Assembly: GCA_029243485.1 (NCBI GenBank)
Contig: JAQWRY010000079.1
Coordinates: forward strand, 62,001 to 126,000
Direction of reading: 5' to 3'
Length of the DNA: 64,000 nucleotides
Source of the DNA: Candidatus Binatia bacterium
Lineage (GTDB): Bacteria > Desulfobacterota > Binatia > UBA12015
In this document: positions 36,126-44,578 of the stretch, piece by piece
Position numbering within the stretch: the stretch's first letter is position 1
Layout: the number at the start of each line of letters is the position of its first letter
Notes under the pieces: model-generated
What the model saw: the letters and a program-made list of their open reading frames with translations, nothing else
Database searches by the model: none
What the model was told of the DNA's origin: nothing
Program-made: the position numbers and the translations under genes

Positions 36126-36291
36126 GCGCGACATCCCCCTCCCGACCGGCCAAGGCGACCACCTACCGGCCATCATGCAGAACGGCCGGTAAGTGGTGAA
36201 TCGCCTATCGTTAGTGTGGTCCTGGGAGCCCACACTTCTCACTCGCAGAGCGCGTCGAACGAGTCAGAGGTGGGGGCTTCCGACGTCGAGC

Positions 36292-36483
36292 TCAAACACT
36301 CGAGTCGGGGGACGATGCGAGCGTCATCGCGTTGAAGAGTGCGACCCAGCTCCCCTCGTCAAAGAAGCCCTTCAAGTCCGAGGGGCTCGCGCCAAAGTGG
36401 GTGTCGGGGTTCTCCCAGACTTCGACCTCGGCACCGTCGAAGTAGACTTTCTGCAGTTCGGGGTTGGCTTCCATTCTTTCCAC
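36292..36483 (-). CDS. Small acidic protein of unknown function
   Basis: 63 residues, ATG preceded by ACGGAGGTCACCG, a good ribosome binding site. Sequence MERMEANPELQKVYFDGAEV then EVWENPDTHFGASPSDLKGF; acidic, soluble, no Cys. It follows another small gene on the same strand after 31 bases, so the two probably form a unit. I recognise no family. The strong start site is the main reason to call it real. Confidence 0.55.
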   Translation of the reverse strand: MERMEANPELQKVYFDGAEVEVWENPDTHFGASPSDLKGFFDEGSWVALFNAMTLASSPDSSV

Positions 36484-36514
36484 GGTGACCTCCGTGCGAG
36501 TTTGCGGGTTCGAA

Positions 36515-36694
36515 CTACGCCGCGATTCCGGTCGCGAGCTGTTCCAAGTCGAACTGACAGCCGCGGAAGTTTCCCCCGAGGCGGACGCGACCGCTGTTGA
36601 CCATGTAGACGACCGTGGCGAGCAGCTCAGCTTCGGACGAAGCGTCTTCGGAGACGGCGGTGACCAGATCGAGCATCGTGATTTTAGGGGCCAT
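36515..36694 (-). CDS. Small conserved protein (TMLDLV...NSGRVRL type)
   Basis: 59 residues, start ATG 36694 preceded by AAGGAGGAACTC, an excellent ribosome binding site. Sequence includes TMLDLVTAVSEDASSEAELL, then VYMVNSGRVRLGGNFRGCQF. I recall short proteins with this ATxxYMVNSGRVxLxGxFxG pattern as a recurring uncharacterised family in deltaproteobacteria. No signal peptide or membrane segment. It is first in a two-gene unit with the 63-residue gene. An inverted repeat at 36781-36826 lies about 90 bases upstream. Confidence 0.65.
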   Translation of the reverse strand: MAPKITMLDLVTAVSEDASSEAELLATVVYMVNSGRVRLGGNFRGCQFDLEQLATGIAA

Positions 36695-36780
36695 GATGAG
36701 TTCCTCCTTGACCCTGACTACAGCAAGCGCTGTGCCAGCCCGCCGGCCCGGTCCCTCGGGCAGGCAGAGGGCGCCTCTCA

Positions 36781-36826
36781 ATGCCGAATTCCCTTGCAAA
36801 TTAATGACTTACAAGGAATTCCGCAT
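36781..36826. repeat. Large imperfect palindrome with AT-rich loop
   Basis: Arms ATGCCGAATTCCCTTG and CAAGGAATTCCGCAT pair over 14 bases with one mismatch and one bulge, separated by a 15-base AT-rich loop. It sits upstream of the small-protein pair, beside the kinase remnant. It may be an operator, an attenuator hairpin or a mobile-element scar. Confidence 0.6.
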
Positions 36827-36892
36827 GGCCCTTGCGCATCGAACGAACGTGCGGCGAACCGCACACTTGAGTTGCCGACCGCCTCCGTTGGT

Positions 36893-37704
36893 TCACACCC
36901 GTCGCCCGTGGTTAGCACTCCGCGGGTGAAATCTTGCAGCGGTGGCATGAGGGCGAAAGCGCCCTCGAACCAATTCCCCCTGTTCGCCTCGAAGGCGAAG
37001 GAGAGGTGCGACCGCGATGAAGGCTCCGACAAACCTCGTTGGTCCGCGGTTTACGGATTCGAACACCACGAGATCGATGAAGTCCGCGGCACGATCTCTC
37101 GCGGAATCATCTCCAGCGCAATCCAGTCCGGCGACCGCTTCCGCCTTCGGACGTTCATTGGGAAAGTACGCCTCCGGGATCGTGGGAGCAGCTTCAGTCA
37201 CCGGAGGCGGGAGGGTTTCCGACTTCCTCCGGAGAAGTTCGTCGGGATCGCACCCCGCGTGCGGCGCGGCCCCCGTCGCGATCTCGTAGCGGAGGCCGCC
37301 ACGCGCGTAGATGTCTGCCTGCGCAGTGGCGGGCGCTCCCCAGGCACGCTCGGGCGCCATGTAGGCGAGCGTGCCCGAGAACGTTGGCCGACGACGGTCC
37401 CGACGCCCTAGATCTCGGACAAGCCGAAGTCCGAGATGTGCGCGACTCCGTCCTCGTCCAGCAGAACGTTGCTCGGCGTGACATCCCCGTGCGTGATGTC
37501 ATGCGCATGCAGCGACTCCAGCGCGCGACTCAACACGATCGCGAGGCGCCGGAGCGTCGTGAGACGTGGCCGACCGTCGTTGAGTAGACCCGCGAGCGTT
37601 TCGGGGAACACATTCAATCGTTGGCAAGACGATCTCGCTTGGTCGCCCAGTTCACTCGCAGCTGCAACCGGCCAGTTGATCAATCCGCCCGACCGAACCC
37701 CCAC
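36893..37704 (-). pseudogene. Serine/threonine protein kinase remnant
   Basis: Two frames of a Hanks-type kinase. The upstream frame (37704-37408) carries ALESLHAHDITHGDVTPSNV then LLDEDGVAHISDFGLSEI, the catalytic HxD and the DFG motif; it has HGD in place of the usual HRD. It stops before the activation loop. Another frame (37360 on) resumes with MAPERAWGAPATAQADIYA and GLRYEIATGAAPHAG, the APE motif and subdomain IX. The glycine-rich loop and catalytic Lys region are missing. Frameshift plus 5-prime loss indicate a pseudogene. Confidence 0.7.
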
Positions 37705-37747
37705 CCAGACCTTCCGCTCCCCCCCAAGAATCCGGTACGATCAGTCC

Positions 37748-39007
37748 ATGCCGAAAGCCCAAAGAGCACTCCTCACCGCCGTAGCCCTGACCCTCCTCGC
37801 CGCAGCCTGCGGCGACTCCAACACCATCGGCACGCCCACCCCCCCCGCCGTCCCAGCCACCGTCGATCCCGGCACCGGCCCTTGGGAGCTCGTCGCGACC
37901 GACCGGGTTCGCGAGGAATGCGGTCTCGACCCCGATCTCCTCGAGGCCGCCGACGCTCGACTGGAGAGGCCGTGGGCAGTCGTCCGGTACGGCAAGCTCT
38001 GTCACGAGTACTACCCCGACGGCCCCGACACGGCGACGCGCCTCTTCTCTGCAACGAAGACCATGGCCGCGACCGTAACCGGCATGGCCGTCTATGAGTC
38101 GCGCGACTTCGAGCGCACTGGCCGCAAGACCGGGCCGCTCAGCGACACCGATCGGGTCGATCACTGGCTCGACTCCGTTACGTTCAATCCGGATGCGCAG
38201 ATCGCGCACGTTCTCGGGATGGTCGCGTTCAACGAAGACCTCTCTTACGGCAACAAGGAACATCGCTACGACGCGGGCGGCAGCCGAGAGATCAATCGGC
38301 TCTCCGACGTCGTGAACACCGTGATCGCGCAGGACCCGGGGCGGCTCGGGGCCAACATCGAGGAGTTCTGGCAGACGCACATGGTTCAGAAGCTCGGCTT
38401 TCGGAACTCGACGTGGACCGACGGCGCGACGGACAAGAGCTTCGCATCGACCTGGAACGGCATCGCACGCGACATGGCGCGGCTCGGGCTTCTGATCCTC
38501 AACCGCGGCGTCTGGAACGGCGAACGTCTTCTCAGCGAAGACTGGATTTACAAGACGACCCACCCGTCGTTCGAAGACGCCAATACCAGCTACGGCTACC
38601 TCACCTGGCTGGAGGCGAACTCGAACTATCACTTCGGTGGCATCCTCGGAGGCCTGAAGTTCCAGGCCCCGCTCGACGCCTGCACGCCCCCCGCCATCAA
38701 CGCCTTCTTCCCCCATGGCATCTCGCAGGCGACCGACTGCAATTACGAGGCTCCGTGGGGGTGCGACCAGGAACTCGACGTCGGCGTCTGGACCGCGAAC
38801 GGCGCCGGTGGGCAGCTCATCATGGGCCACCCCGGACTCGACATGGTTCTGGTCGTGAAGAATCTCGGGAGCAGCTCCTTCGGAGGCAGCCTCTGGGGCC
38901 CACTCCGGCCGGCCCTCGTCGCCGAAGACCCCCGCTTCCAGGGGGACGAGGAAGCCTTCTGCGCCGCGTACGCCGCCGCCGGCTACGCTCCCGACCTGAA
39001 GCAGTAG
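37748..39007 (+). CDS. Serine hydrolase (class C beta-lactamase fold) lipoprotein
   Basis: 419 residues, ATG 37748. Signal peptide with lipobox LLAAAC (Cys 21) and a Thr/Pro linker. The serine-transpeptidase SxxK motif is S101-K104 (FSATKTMAATV); later TSYGYLTWLE may provide the tyrosine motif, and GAGGQLIMGHPGLDMVLVV resembles the C-terminal KTG-like strand, with HPG at the usual place. It probably hydrolyses an ester or amide in the periplasm. The start codon of an acyl-CoA synthetase follows its stop directly, so one operon is likely, suggesting release and then activation of an acid. Confidence 0.88.
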   Translation: MPKAQRALLTAVALTLLAAACGDSNTIGTPTPPAVPATVDPGTGPWELVATDRVREECGLDPDLLEAADARLERPWAVVRYGKLCHEYYPDGPDTATRLFSATKTMAATVTGMAVYESRDFERTGRKTGPLSDTDRVDHWLDSVTFNPDAQIAHVLGMVAFNEDLSYGNKEHRYDAGGSREINRLSDVVNTVIAQDPGRLGANIEEFWQTHMVQKLGFRNSTWTDGATDKSFASTWNGIARDMARLGLLILNRGVWNGERLLSEDWIYKTTHPSFEDANTSYGYLTWLEANSNYHFGGILGGLKFQAPLDACTPPAINAFFPHGISQATDCNYEAPWGCDQELDVGVWTANGAGGQLIMGHPGLDMVLVVKNLGSSSFGGSLWGPLRPALVAEDPRFQGDEEAFCAAYAAAGYAPDLKQ

Positions 39008-40678
39008 ATGGCCGCACCCACATACGAGGACGCCCTCGCCACAGTCACCGCACCCGGTGCACGTTTTGAGATCGAAGACGTCGAAGTCCGCGGTCAGACG
39101 TACAAGTACTTCAAGAACACCGCGCCGAATCTCCGGGCCATCTTCGACACCGCCCGCACCCGCGACGGGATCTTCCTCGTCTACGAAGACGAGCGTTGGA
39201 CGTTCGCCGACACCATGGCCAAGGCCGACCAGATCGCCGACGCGCTCGTGAACCAGTACGACGTCGCGAAGGGCGACCGCGTCGCGATCGGGATGAGGAA
39301 TTACCCGGAGTGGGTCGCAAGCTTCGTCGCGATCACATCGATCGGTGCCGTATCGGTCTCGCTCAACGCCTGGTGGACCGAGGAAGAGATGGCCTACGGG
39401 ATCGAAGACTCAGGCGCGAAAATCTTGATCGCCGATCGCGAACGAATAGAGCGTGCCTCCCCGGCTCTGAAGAACGGCGCCCTGCAGGCGCTCGCCGTCC
39501 GCGCGGAAGGCGAACTACCGCCAAACACGAGGCACCTGAACGACGTCCTGCGGCCGAACGCGACCTTGCCGGACGTCCGCGTCGAGCCCGATGACGACGC
39601 GACCATTCTCTACACGAGCGGCACGACCGGTTTTCCCAAGGGCGCCGTCTCGACTCATCGCAACGTCCTGTCGGCCATCATGGCCTTTGGGTGCCGTGCC
39701 CAAGTCCGCGCTGCAATGCGCGCCGGCCAACCGCCACACCCCTTTCCGATCGTCTTCATCTTGATCGTTCCGCTCTTCCACGTCACCGGATCGGTCGCCG
39801 TGATGCTGAACGCGTTCATCGCCGGGGTGAAACTCGTGATGATGTACAAATGGAACCCCGAACGGGCCCTCGAACTGATCGAGAGGGAGAGGGTCACGAA
39901 CTTCGTCGGCGTTCCCACGATGTCCTGGGATCTCCTGGAGTCACCCGACTTCGCGAAGCGAGACACGTCGAGCCTCATGAACGTCGGTGGAGGCGGTGCG
40001 CCGGCCCCGCCCGAGCTCGTCCGCCGGGTCGACAAGTCCTTCGCGAAGGCCCGACCGAACATCGGCTACGGCATGACCGAAACCTGCGCCTACGGCCCTC
40101 AGAACGACGGGGACGACTACATTCGAAAGCCCACGAGTACCGGCAGAACGGTTCCCGTCCTCGAGATGCGCGTGATCGACGTAAACGGCAGGGCCCTCGG
40201 CCCCGGCGAAGTGGGGGAGATCTGCTTCCGAGGACCCAACGTGTTCCGTGGGTACTGGAACAAGCCCGAAGCTACCGCCGAGGTCCTCCAGGACGGCTGG
40301 CTCCGGAGCGGGGACATCGGCCGGATCGACAACGAAGGCTTCATCTACGTCGAGGACCGGGCCAAGGACATGGTCCTGCGCGGCGGCGAGAACATCTACT
40401 GCGCCGAAGTCGAAGCGGCGGTCTACGAGCACTCCGCGGTGCATGAAGCCGCAGTCTTCGGAACGCCGCACGATCGGCTCGGAGAAGAGGTTGCCGCGGC
40501 GATCTACTTGAAGCCGGGAGAGACGCTCGACCCGGAAGTGCTGCGCGAGCACCTCGCCGCCCGGATCGCTTCGTTCAAGATACCGAGCCGCATCGAGATT
40601 CGAACCGAACCGCTACCGAGGAACGCGGCGGGCAAGGTCCTCAAGCGCACGCTACGAGACGAGACCACATCGAGGTAA
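39008..40678 (+). CDS. Fatty acid-CoA ligase / AMP-binding protein
   Basis: 556 residues, ATG directly after the upstream stop. ANL-superfamily motifs in order: P-loop ATILYTSGTTGFPKGAVSTH; GYGMTETCAYGP; LRSGDIGRIDNEGFIYVEDR; LRGGENIYCAEVE; and C-terminal catalytic Lys in PRNAAGKVLKRTLRD. It activates a carboxylic acid to acyl-AMP and then to acyl-CoA. Substrate class not determinable by eye; medium/long-chain or cyclic acids are likely given the surrounding catabolic genes. Translation is coupled to the serine hydrolase. Confidence 0.94.
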   Translation: MAAPTYEDALATVTAPGARFEIEDVEVRGQTYKYFKNTAPNLRAIFDTARTRDGIFLVYEDERWTFADTMAKADQIADALVNQYDVAKGDRVAIGMRNYPEWVASFVAITSIGAVSVSLNAWWTEEEMAYGIEDSGAKILIADRERIERASPALKNGALQALAVRAEGELPPNTRHLNDVLRPNATLPDVRVEPDDDATILYTSGTTGFPKGAVSTHRNVLSAIMAFGCRAQVRAAMRAGQPPHPFPIVFILIVPLFHVTGSVAVMLNAFIAGVKLVMMYKWNPERALELIERERVTNFVGVPTMSWDLLESPDFAKRDTSSLMNVGGGGAPAPPELVRRVDKSFAKARPNIGYGMTETCAYGPQNDGDDYIRKPTSTGRTVPVLEMRVIDVNGRALGPGEVGEICFRGPNVFRGYWNKPEATAEVLQDGWLRSGDIGRIDNEGFIYVEDRAKDMVLRGGENIYCAEVEAAVYEHSAVHEAAVFGTPHDRLGEEVAAAIYLKPGETLDPEVLREHLAARIASFKIPSRIEIRTEPLPRNAAGKVLKRTLRDETTSR

Positions 40679-40691
40679 ACGCGTCTGCGGC

Positions 40692-41195
40692 TCAGTCGGA
40701 GCCGTGGTCGAAACCGGGACCGCCCGAGCCGCCATCGCCCGTCCCTGCCCCCGCGCCCGCGTGGGCGACCATGACCTCAGTGCCGATTGCGGCGCGGCGC
40801 TCTTCTGCGATCGCGTGCGCTTCGTCCTCGATGAAGAAGACGTGTACGCCGACCCGGAACCAGGGCATCCGTTCCGAACTCGGAAGCGCGGCGGGGAGGA
40901 ATGCGAACACCTCCTGGCTCCACAGGCCGTTCTCGCCGCCTGTCACCTCCAGGAAGTGCTCCGGTGGCTCCGCAAACTTGAGTTGACCACCACGGCGACC
41001 GCCGCTGGCAAACTTGGGTACGGACGCGAACGTTCGGACCGACGCGTCGCGCACCTGGAACGCGAGGAAAGTCGGGCCGACGGACTCCGTGACGCCGTCG
41101 TCGTCGACCAACCACGCCGCAATCCCCGGCGTCGCCGGCTGGATCTCCCAGCGGTACGTCCAAAGGACTTCCTGTTGTTGGTCGTTCGGGTCCAC
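40692..41195 (-). CDS. Hypothetical protein
   Basis: 167 residues from a GTG preceded by GGGAGG. Sequence starts VLWTYRWEIQPATPGIAAWL and has GENGLWSQEVFAFLPAALPS in the middle; the tail is Gly/Ala-rich (AGAGAGTGDGGSGGPGFDHG). No signal peptide or membrane helix. It is convergent with the CoA ligase by 13 bases. I do not recognise the family. The regular codon use and ribosome binding site support a real gene. Confidence 0.6.
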   Translation of the reverse strand: MDPNDQQQEVLWTYRWEIQPATPGIAAWLVDDDGVTESVGPTFLAFQVRDASVRTFASVPKFASGGRRGGQLKFAEPPEHFLEVTGGENGLWSQEVFAFLPAALPSSERMPWFRVGVHVFFIEDEAHAIAEERRAAIGTEVMVAHAGAGAGTGDGGSGGPGFDHGSD

Positions 41196-41250
41196 CGGGC
41201 CTCCCGGGCCGCTCCCCCCGGGCGCGACCGTCGCACTAAGGATGCCTTAA

Positions 41251-42360
41251 CTAGGCCCGGTCTGCCAAGGACTCTCGAACAATCGGATGCGCGAGCACCA
41301 ACTCCAGCGCCTCGGCCACCCCGGGCGCCACGACGGCCCGATCGGCCGGCCCGCGGGGCTCGTAAAAGCTGGAATCCTCGCTTGTCAGAAGGGCAATCGT
41401 CGGCACGTCGAGCGCCACGCCCAGATGCATCGGGCCGGAATCCGGTGTCACGAGAGCGCCGCTCTGCCCCAGGACGGCCGCAAAAAGCCGGAGCGGCTGG
41501 GGCGCAAGGATCCGCCCGTGGGTGCCGATCACGGTACGATAGAAGCCGTCCAGCGAGGCCTCCTCGGGCCCGAGGAGCACGACGAAGGGCATCCCGGCCG
41601 CGTCCAGCGCCCGCAGGAACTCCGCCCAACGCTCATTCGGCCAACGCTTGTGCAGATGCCCGCCGACGAAGACGGCAACAAACGTCTGCACGACACCGGC
41701 CCGAACCAGTCCCAGTTCATCGAGAACCCGGACTGCAGCCGCGGCCTCGTCCGCCCCCACTTCGTACAACGGCCGATCCGAGCACCCCATGCCCAGCGCA
41801 TCGCCGATCTCCAGAGCATCGTCGTACGCGTGCATACACACCGGCCGCGGGAACAGGACGTTCATGAAGCGCTCGCCCGGGCCCTCGATCCCCACCCGGT
41901 AACGCGCGCCGCTCAAGTACGAGTAGAGCCCGCCGGAGAACGACCCCATCCCAGCCTCGACCGCCACGTCGAAGCGCTCACTGCGCAGCCGTCGAAACAA
42001 CGCGACGAACTCCCACGGCTTCGCGACGTAGCTACGCGACATCGGATGGATCGCATCGATCGGAAGGTTCTCGAGGAGCTTGCTCGTGGTGTCACCCGCA
42101 AGATAGTCGAGCCGCGCCCCCGGGAAGCGCTCGCGGAGCGCGGGGATGATCGCGTTCGTCATCAGTGTGTTGCCGATGCGAAAATTGGGCCTGACCACGA
42201 GAACCCGCTCGACGTCACGGACCTCGTCGAGCGACACGCGTGCCGCGCGAGGCAGGAGCGCTTCGAGGAGACGTCCAAAGGTCTGCCGTCCGGCGCGACC
42301 CGTGGCGTGCCCGACGCGCTGTCCCCCTGGGCCGCGGAAAAATCTTCGCAACAGGGCCAT
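41251..42360 (-). CDS. Glycosyltransferase family 9 (heptosyltransferase-like)
   Basis: 369 residues, ATG 42360 (MALLRRFFRGPG). N-terminal LVVRPNFRIGNTLMTNAIIP, the GT9 start motif, then ALRERFPGARLDYLAGD; C-terminal FVAVFVGGHLHKRWPNERWA and VTPDSGPMHLGVALDVPTIA, the nucleotide-sugar site. Length is typical. Such enzymes add heptose or other sugars to the LPS core from ADP-activated donors at the cytoplasmic membrane. It stands between a hypothetical gene and a thioesterase remnant, so no LPS operon is visible. Confidence 0.92.
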   Translation of the reverse strand: MALLRRFFRGPGGQRVGHATGRAGRQTFGRLLEALLPRAARVSLDEVRDVERVLVVRPNFRIGNTLMTNAIIPALRERFPGARLDYLAGDTTSKLLENLPIDAIHPMSRSYVAKPWEFVALFRRLRSERFDVAVEAGMGSFSGGLYSYLSGARYRVGIEGPGERFMNVLFPRPVCMHAYDDALEIGDALGMGCSDRPLYEVGADEAAAAVRVLDELGLVRAGVVQTFVAVFVGGHLHKRWPNERWAEFLRALDAAGMPFVVLLGPEEASLDGFYRTVIGTHGRILAPQPLRLFAAVLGQSGALVTPDSGPMHLGVALDVPTIALLTSEDSSFYEPRGPADRAVVAPGVAEALELVLAHPIVRESLADRA

Positions 42361-42380
42361 CGGCGGCGTCGCCGTCGCTT

Positions 42381-42592
42381 CTACCCACCGCCCGGCCCCG
42401 GGGCAACCGCAAAGCCCCAGCGAGAGGCCACCGAGTCCCGTCTGGATCCCACCGCCATCGCTCGGCCCACCTCGAACGCATGGAGCGCCCGTTGGAGGGC
42501 GCCAACGTGCCCCGCCGCGAACATCTCGTAGTGATCGCCGGGAACGACCTCGGTCCTGAGGCGCCCGCGAACGATCTCCGCCCACCCGCCTT
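42381..42592 (-). pseudogene. Thioesterase-domain C-terminal remnant
   Basis: A start-less frame reading GGWAEIVRGRLRTEVVPGDH, then YEMFAAGHVGALQRALHAFE, the ending of alpha/beta-hydrolase thioesterase domains of NRPS/PKS and related synthetases, with the catalytic His in VPGDH. Only the last about 50 residues survive, cut at the 5-prime side by the neighbouring protease gene. It is likely the scar of a larger lost gene. Confidence 0.5.
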
Positions 42593-42615
42593 TTTTGGCG
42601 ACTACACGAGCGCGC

Positions 42616-43767
42616 TCAGCGAGCCTCGACCGTCACTGGGAGGACATACTTCGAACCCTCGTGCAGGATCGTCAGAGTCACCTGCCGGCCGATGGGGAGC
42701 ATGCCCACTCGCGCCCGGAGATCCGACGAGGACCGTACCGCTTCGCCGTCCATCGACATGATGACGTCACCCCGCTCGATCCCGGCTCGTCCTGCCGGTG
42801 AATCCGGCGAAACCTGGCTCACGAGCGCTCCCGCCCCTCGCGGAAGGTCCATCGCGTCGGCGAGATCGGGGGTGAGTGTCTGGACGAGCAGGCCCAGACG
42901 ACCGCGGCGCACTTCCCCATGCTCGAGTAGCTGGCGCATCACGTTGCGCGCGATGTTGCTAGGCACCGCGAAGCCGATCCCGACATTGCTCCCGCTCGGC
43001 GCCAGAATGGCGGAATTGAGGCCGACCAATCGCCCCAGGCTGTCGACGAGCGCACCGCCGGAGTTTCCCGGATTGATCGATGCATCCGTCTGGATGAAGT
43101 CTTCGTAGCCCTCGGGAATCAGCCCGGTGCGGCCCAAAGCGCTCACGATCCCGGAGGTAACGGTCTGCCCCAAGCCGAAGGGGTTTCCAATCGCGACCAC
43201 GAAATCGCCGACGCGCAGCCGATCACTGTCCGCGAAACGAATCTGGTCGAGGCCCGAAGCGTCGATGTCAAGCACCGCGACGTCGGTCTCGGGATCACTG
43301 CCGATTCGCCGCGCTACGAACCACCGGCCGTCCAGGAGGGTGACCCGGACTTCCTCGGCGTCTTCGATCACATGGTGGTTGGTCAGGATGTAGCCCGCCG
43401 CACCGTCGACGATGACGCCCGAGCCGGCACTCACGACTTCGCGGCCGGGGACCTCCTCCACATCTTCCGGAACTCCGAAGAAGCGCCGGAAGAACGGATC
43501 TCCGAGGAGCGGATTGTTGCTCTCCTGGACCCGGGAACGCACCGAGATGTTCACCACGGCGGGCGTAACCTGCTCGAGCATCGGCGCCAGGGTCAGCACG
43601 CCCCTGCGGTCCTCCTCGAAGGCGCCCACGACGCCCGACGAACCCGTCGGTAGAGCAACCGACCGAGGTGCAAGCGAACTCGGGGTCGAGGCGCAGCCAC
43701 CGATCGAGGCCAGCAGGAAGCCCGCCAGCAAAGCGCCGACGGTTCCCCTCGTGTTCCGTCTCAGCAT
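42616..43767 (-). CDS. HtrA/DegP-like S1C serine protease lipoprotein
   Basis: 382 residues from ATG 43767 (a TTG seven codons upstream is possible). Signal peptide with lipobox SIGGC (Cys 25). Trypsin-like domain with the catalytic triad H132 (ILTNHHVIEDA), D162 (ETDVAVLDID) and S236 (INPGNSGGALVDSLG); then a single PDZ domain (RGRLGLLVQTLTPDLADAMD, SPDSPAGRAGIERGDVIMSM). It degrades or refolds damaged envelope proteins. It is slightly short, with one PDZ as in DegS-type members, and lipid-anchored, not soluble. Confidence 0.94.
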   Translation of the reverse strand: MLRRNTRGTVGALLAGFLLASIGGCASTPSSLAPRSVALPTGSSGVVGAFEEDRRGVLTLAPMLEQVTPAVVNISVRSRVQESNNPLLGDPFFRRFFGVPEDVEEVPGREVVSAGSGVIVDGAAGYILTNHHVIEDAEEVRVTLLDGRWFVARRIGSDPETDVAVLDIDASGLDQIRFADSDRLRVGDFVVAIGNPFGLGQTVTSGIVSALGRTGLIPEGYEDFIQTDASINPGNSGGALVDSLGRLVGLNSAILAPSGSNVGIGFAVPSNIARNVMRQLLEHGEVRRGRLGLLVQTLTPDLADAMDLPRGAGALVSQVSPDSPAGRAGIERGDVIMSMDGEAVRSSSDLRARVGMLPIGRQVTLTILHEGSKYVLPVTVEAR

Positions 43768-44021
43768 CCTGTCCCCAGCCCCGTCCAAGGGGCACCGCTA
43801 CCAGAGGAGGAACTGCGGCTAAAGGTCTGCCCGCGCGGCGCCGTCGAACTCTCTGTGAGAGCACTCAACGAGTCCGTGGACCCTGAACAGTCGGATACCC
43901 TGCCCCGCCCGATCTTCCGCGCCAATACCGAGAGGTCCCGGGCGGAGTCGAACCACCGCCGGCGCCGTTCAAAGCAAAGCCGCACGGCCGGGTTTGGCCG
44001 CCGCCGCTCGGTCCGCCAGCG

Positions 44022-44566
44022 CTAGTGCAACGCCGTCGCAACTAGACCAGCGCCCGTCGCTTTTTGGGCCGGGTTGCTCCAACGCACGGCCGAGGCCGGC
44101 AGGTCCACGATGAATGCGGCCCCTCGGCCGGGAGCACTGTGCACGGTGACCTCGCCCCCCATCACTTCGGCGAGTTGACGAGCCATCGCAAGCCCGCGGC
44201 CGATCCCCTCGACGGAACCGGCGTCGACCTGCTCTGATGCCGTGAAGATCTGGTCCTGGCGCTCTCGCGGGATCCCGCCCCCGGTATCCGTCACGGTGAA
44301 CCGACAACGATCGCCGTGCGGCGGCGCACCGATCGAAATCGCGCCCTCGGTGGGCGCTCGTGCGGCGTTCGTAACGAGGTTGTGCAGGATCTGACGAAGC
44401 CGAAGCCCATCGGTGATGATGGTCGCCCCGTTCCAGGCGACCTCGGCTCGCACCGGTTTGCCCCGGACCAGCAGGCGCGCGCCGCCCGCAACCTCCCCCA
44501 GGCGCGCAGCCAAGCCCCCAGACGGGGCGCGGTACAAGCGCCGCTTGAACGGAACCCCGGTCCAGC
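44022..44566 (-). pseudogene. Histidine kinase ATPase-domain remnant
   Basis: A frame encoding only the HATPase_c part: N-box LRLRQILHNLVTNAARAP, G1 VTDTGGGIPRERQDQIF, G2 GIGRGLAMARQLAEVMGGEV and the final TVHSAPGRGAAFIVDLP. The dimerisation domain with phospho-His and any sensor are missing; upstream sequence overlaps the divergent LLM gene. It is most likely a truncated kinase gene. A small stand-alone ATPase is possible but no start codon with a ribosome binding site is seen. Confidence 0.65.
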
Positions 44567-44578
44567 TATGAGAGAAGT

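Noticed and set aside
36464-37411. Long plus-strand frame across the kinase remnant
   Set aside because: Reads as antisense of kinase motifs and the small genes; no protein-like pattern.
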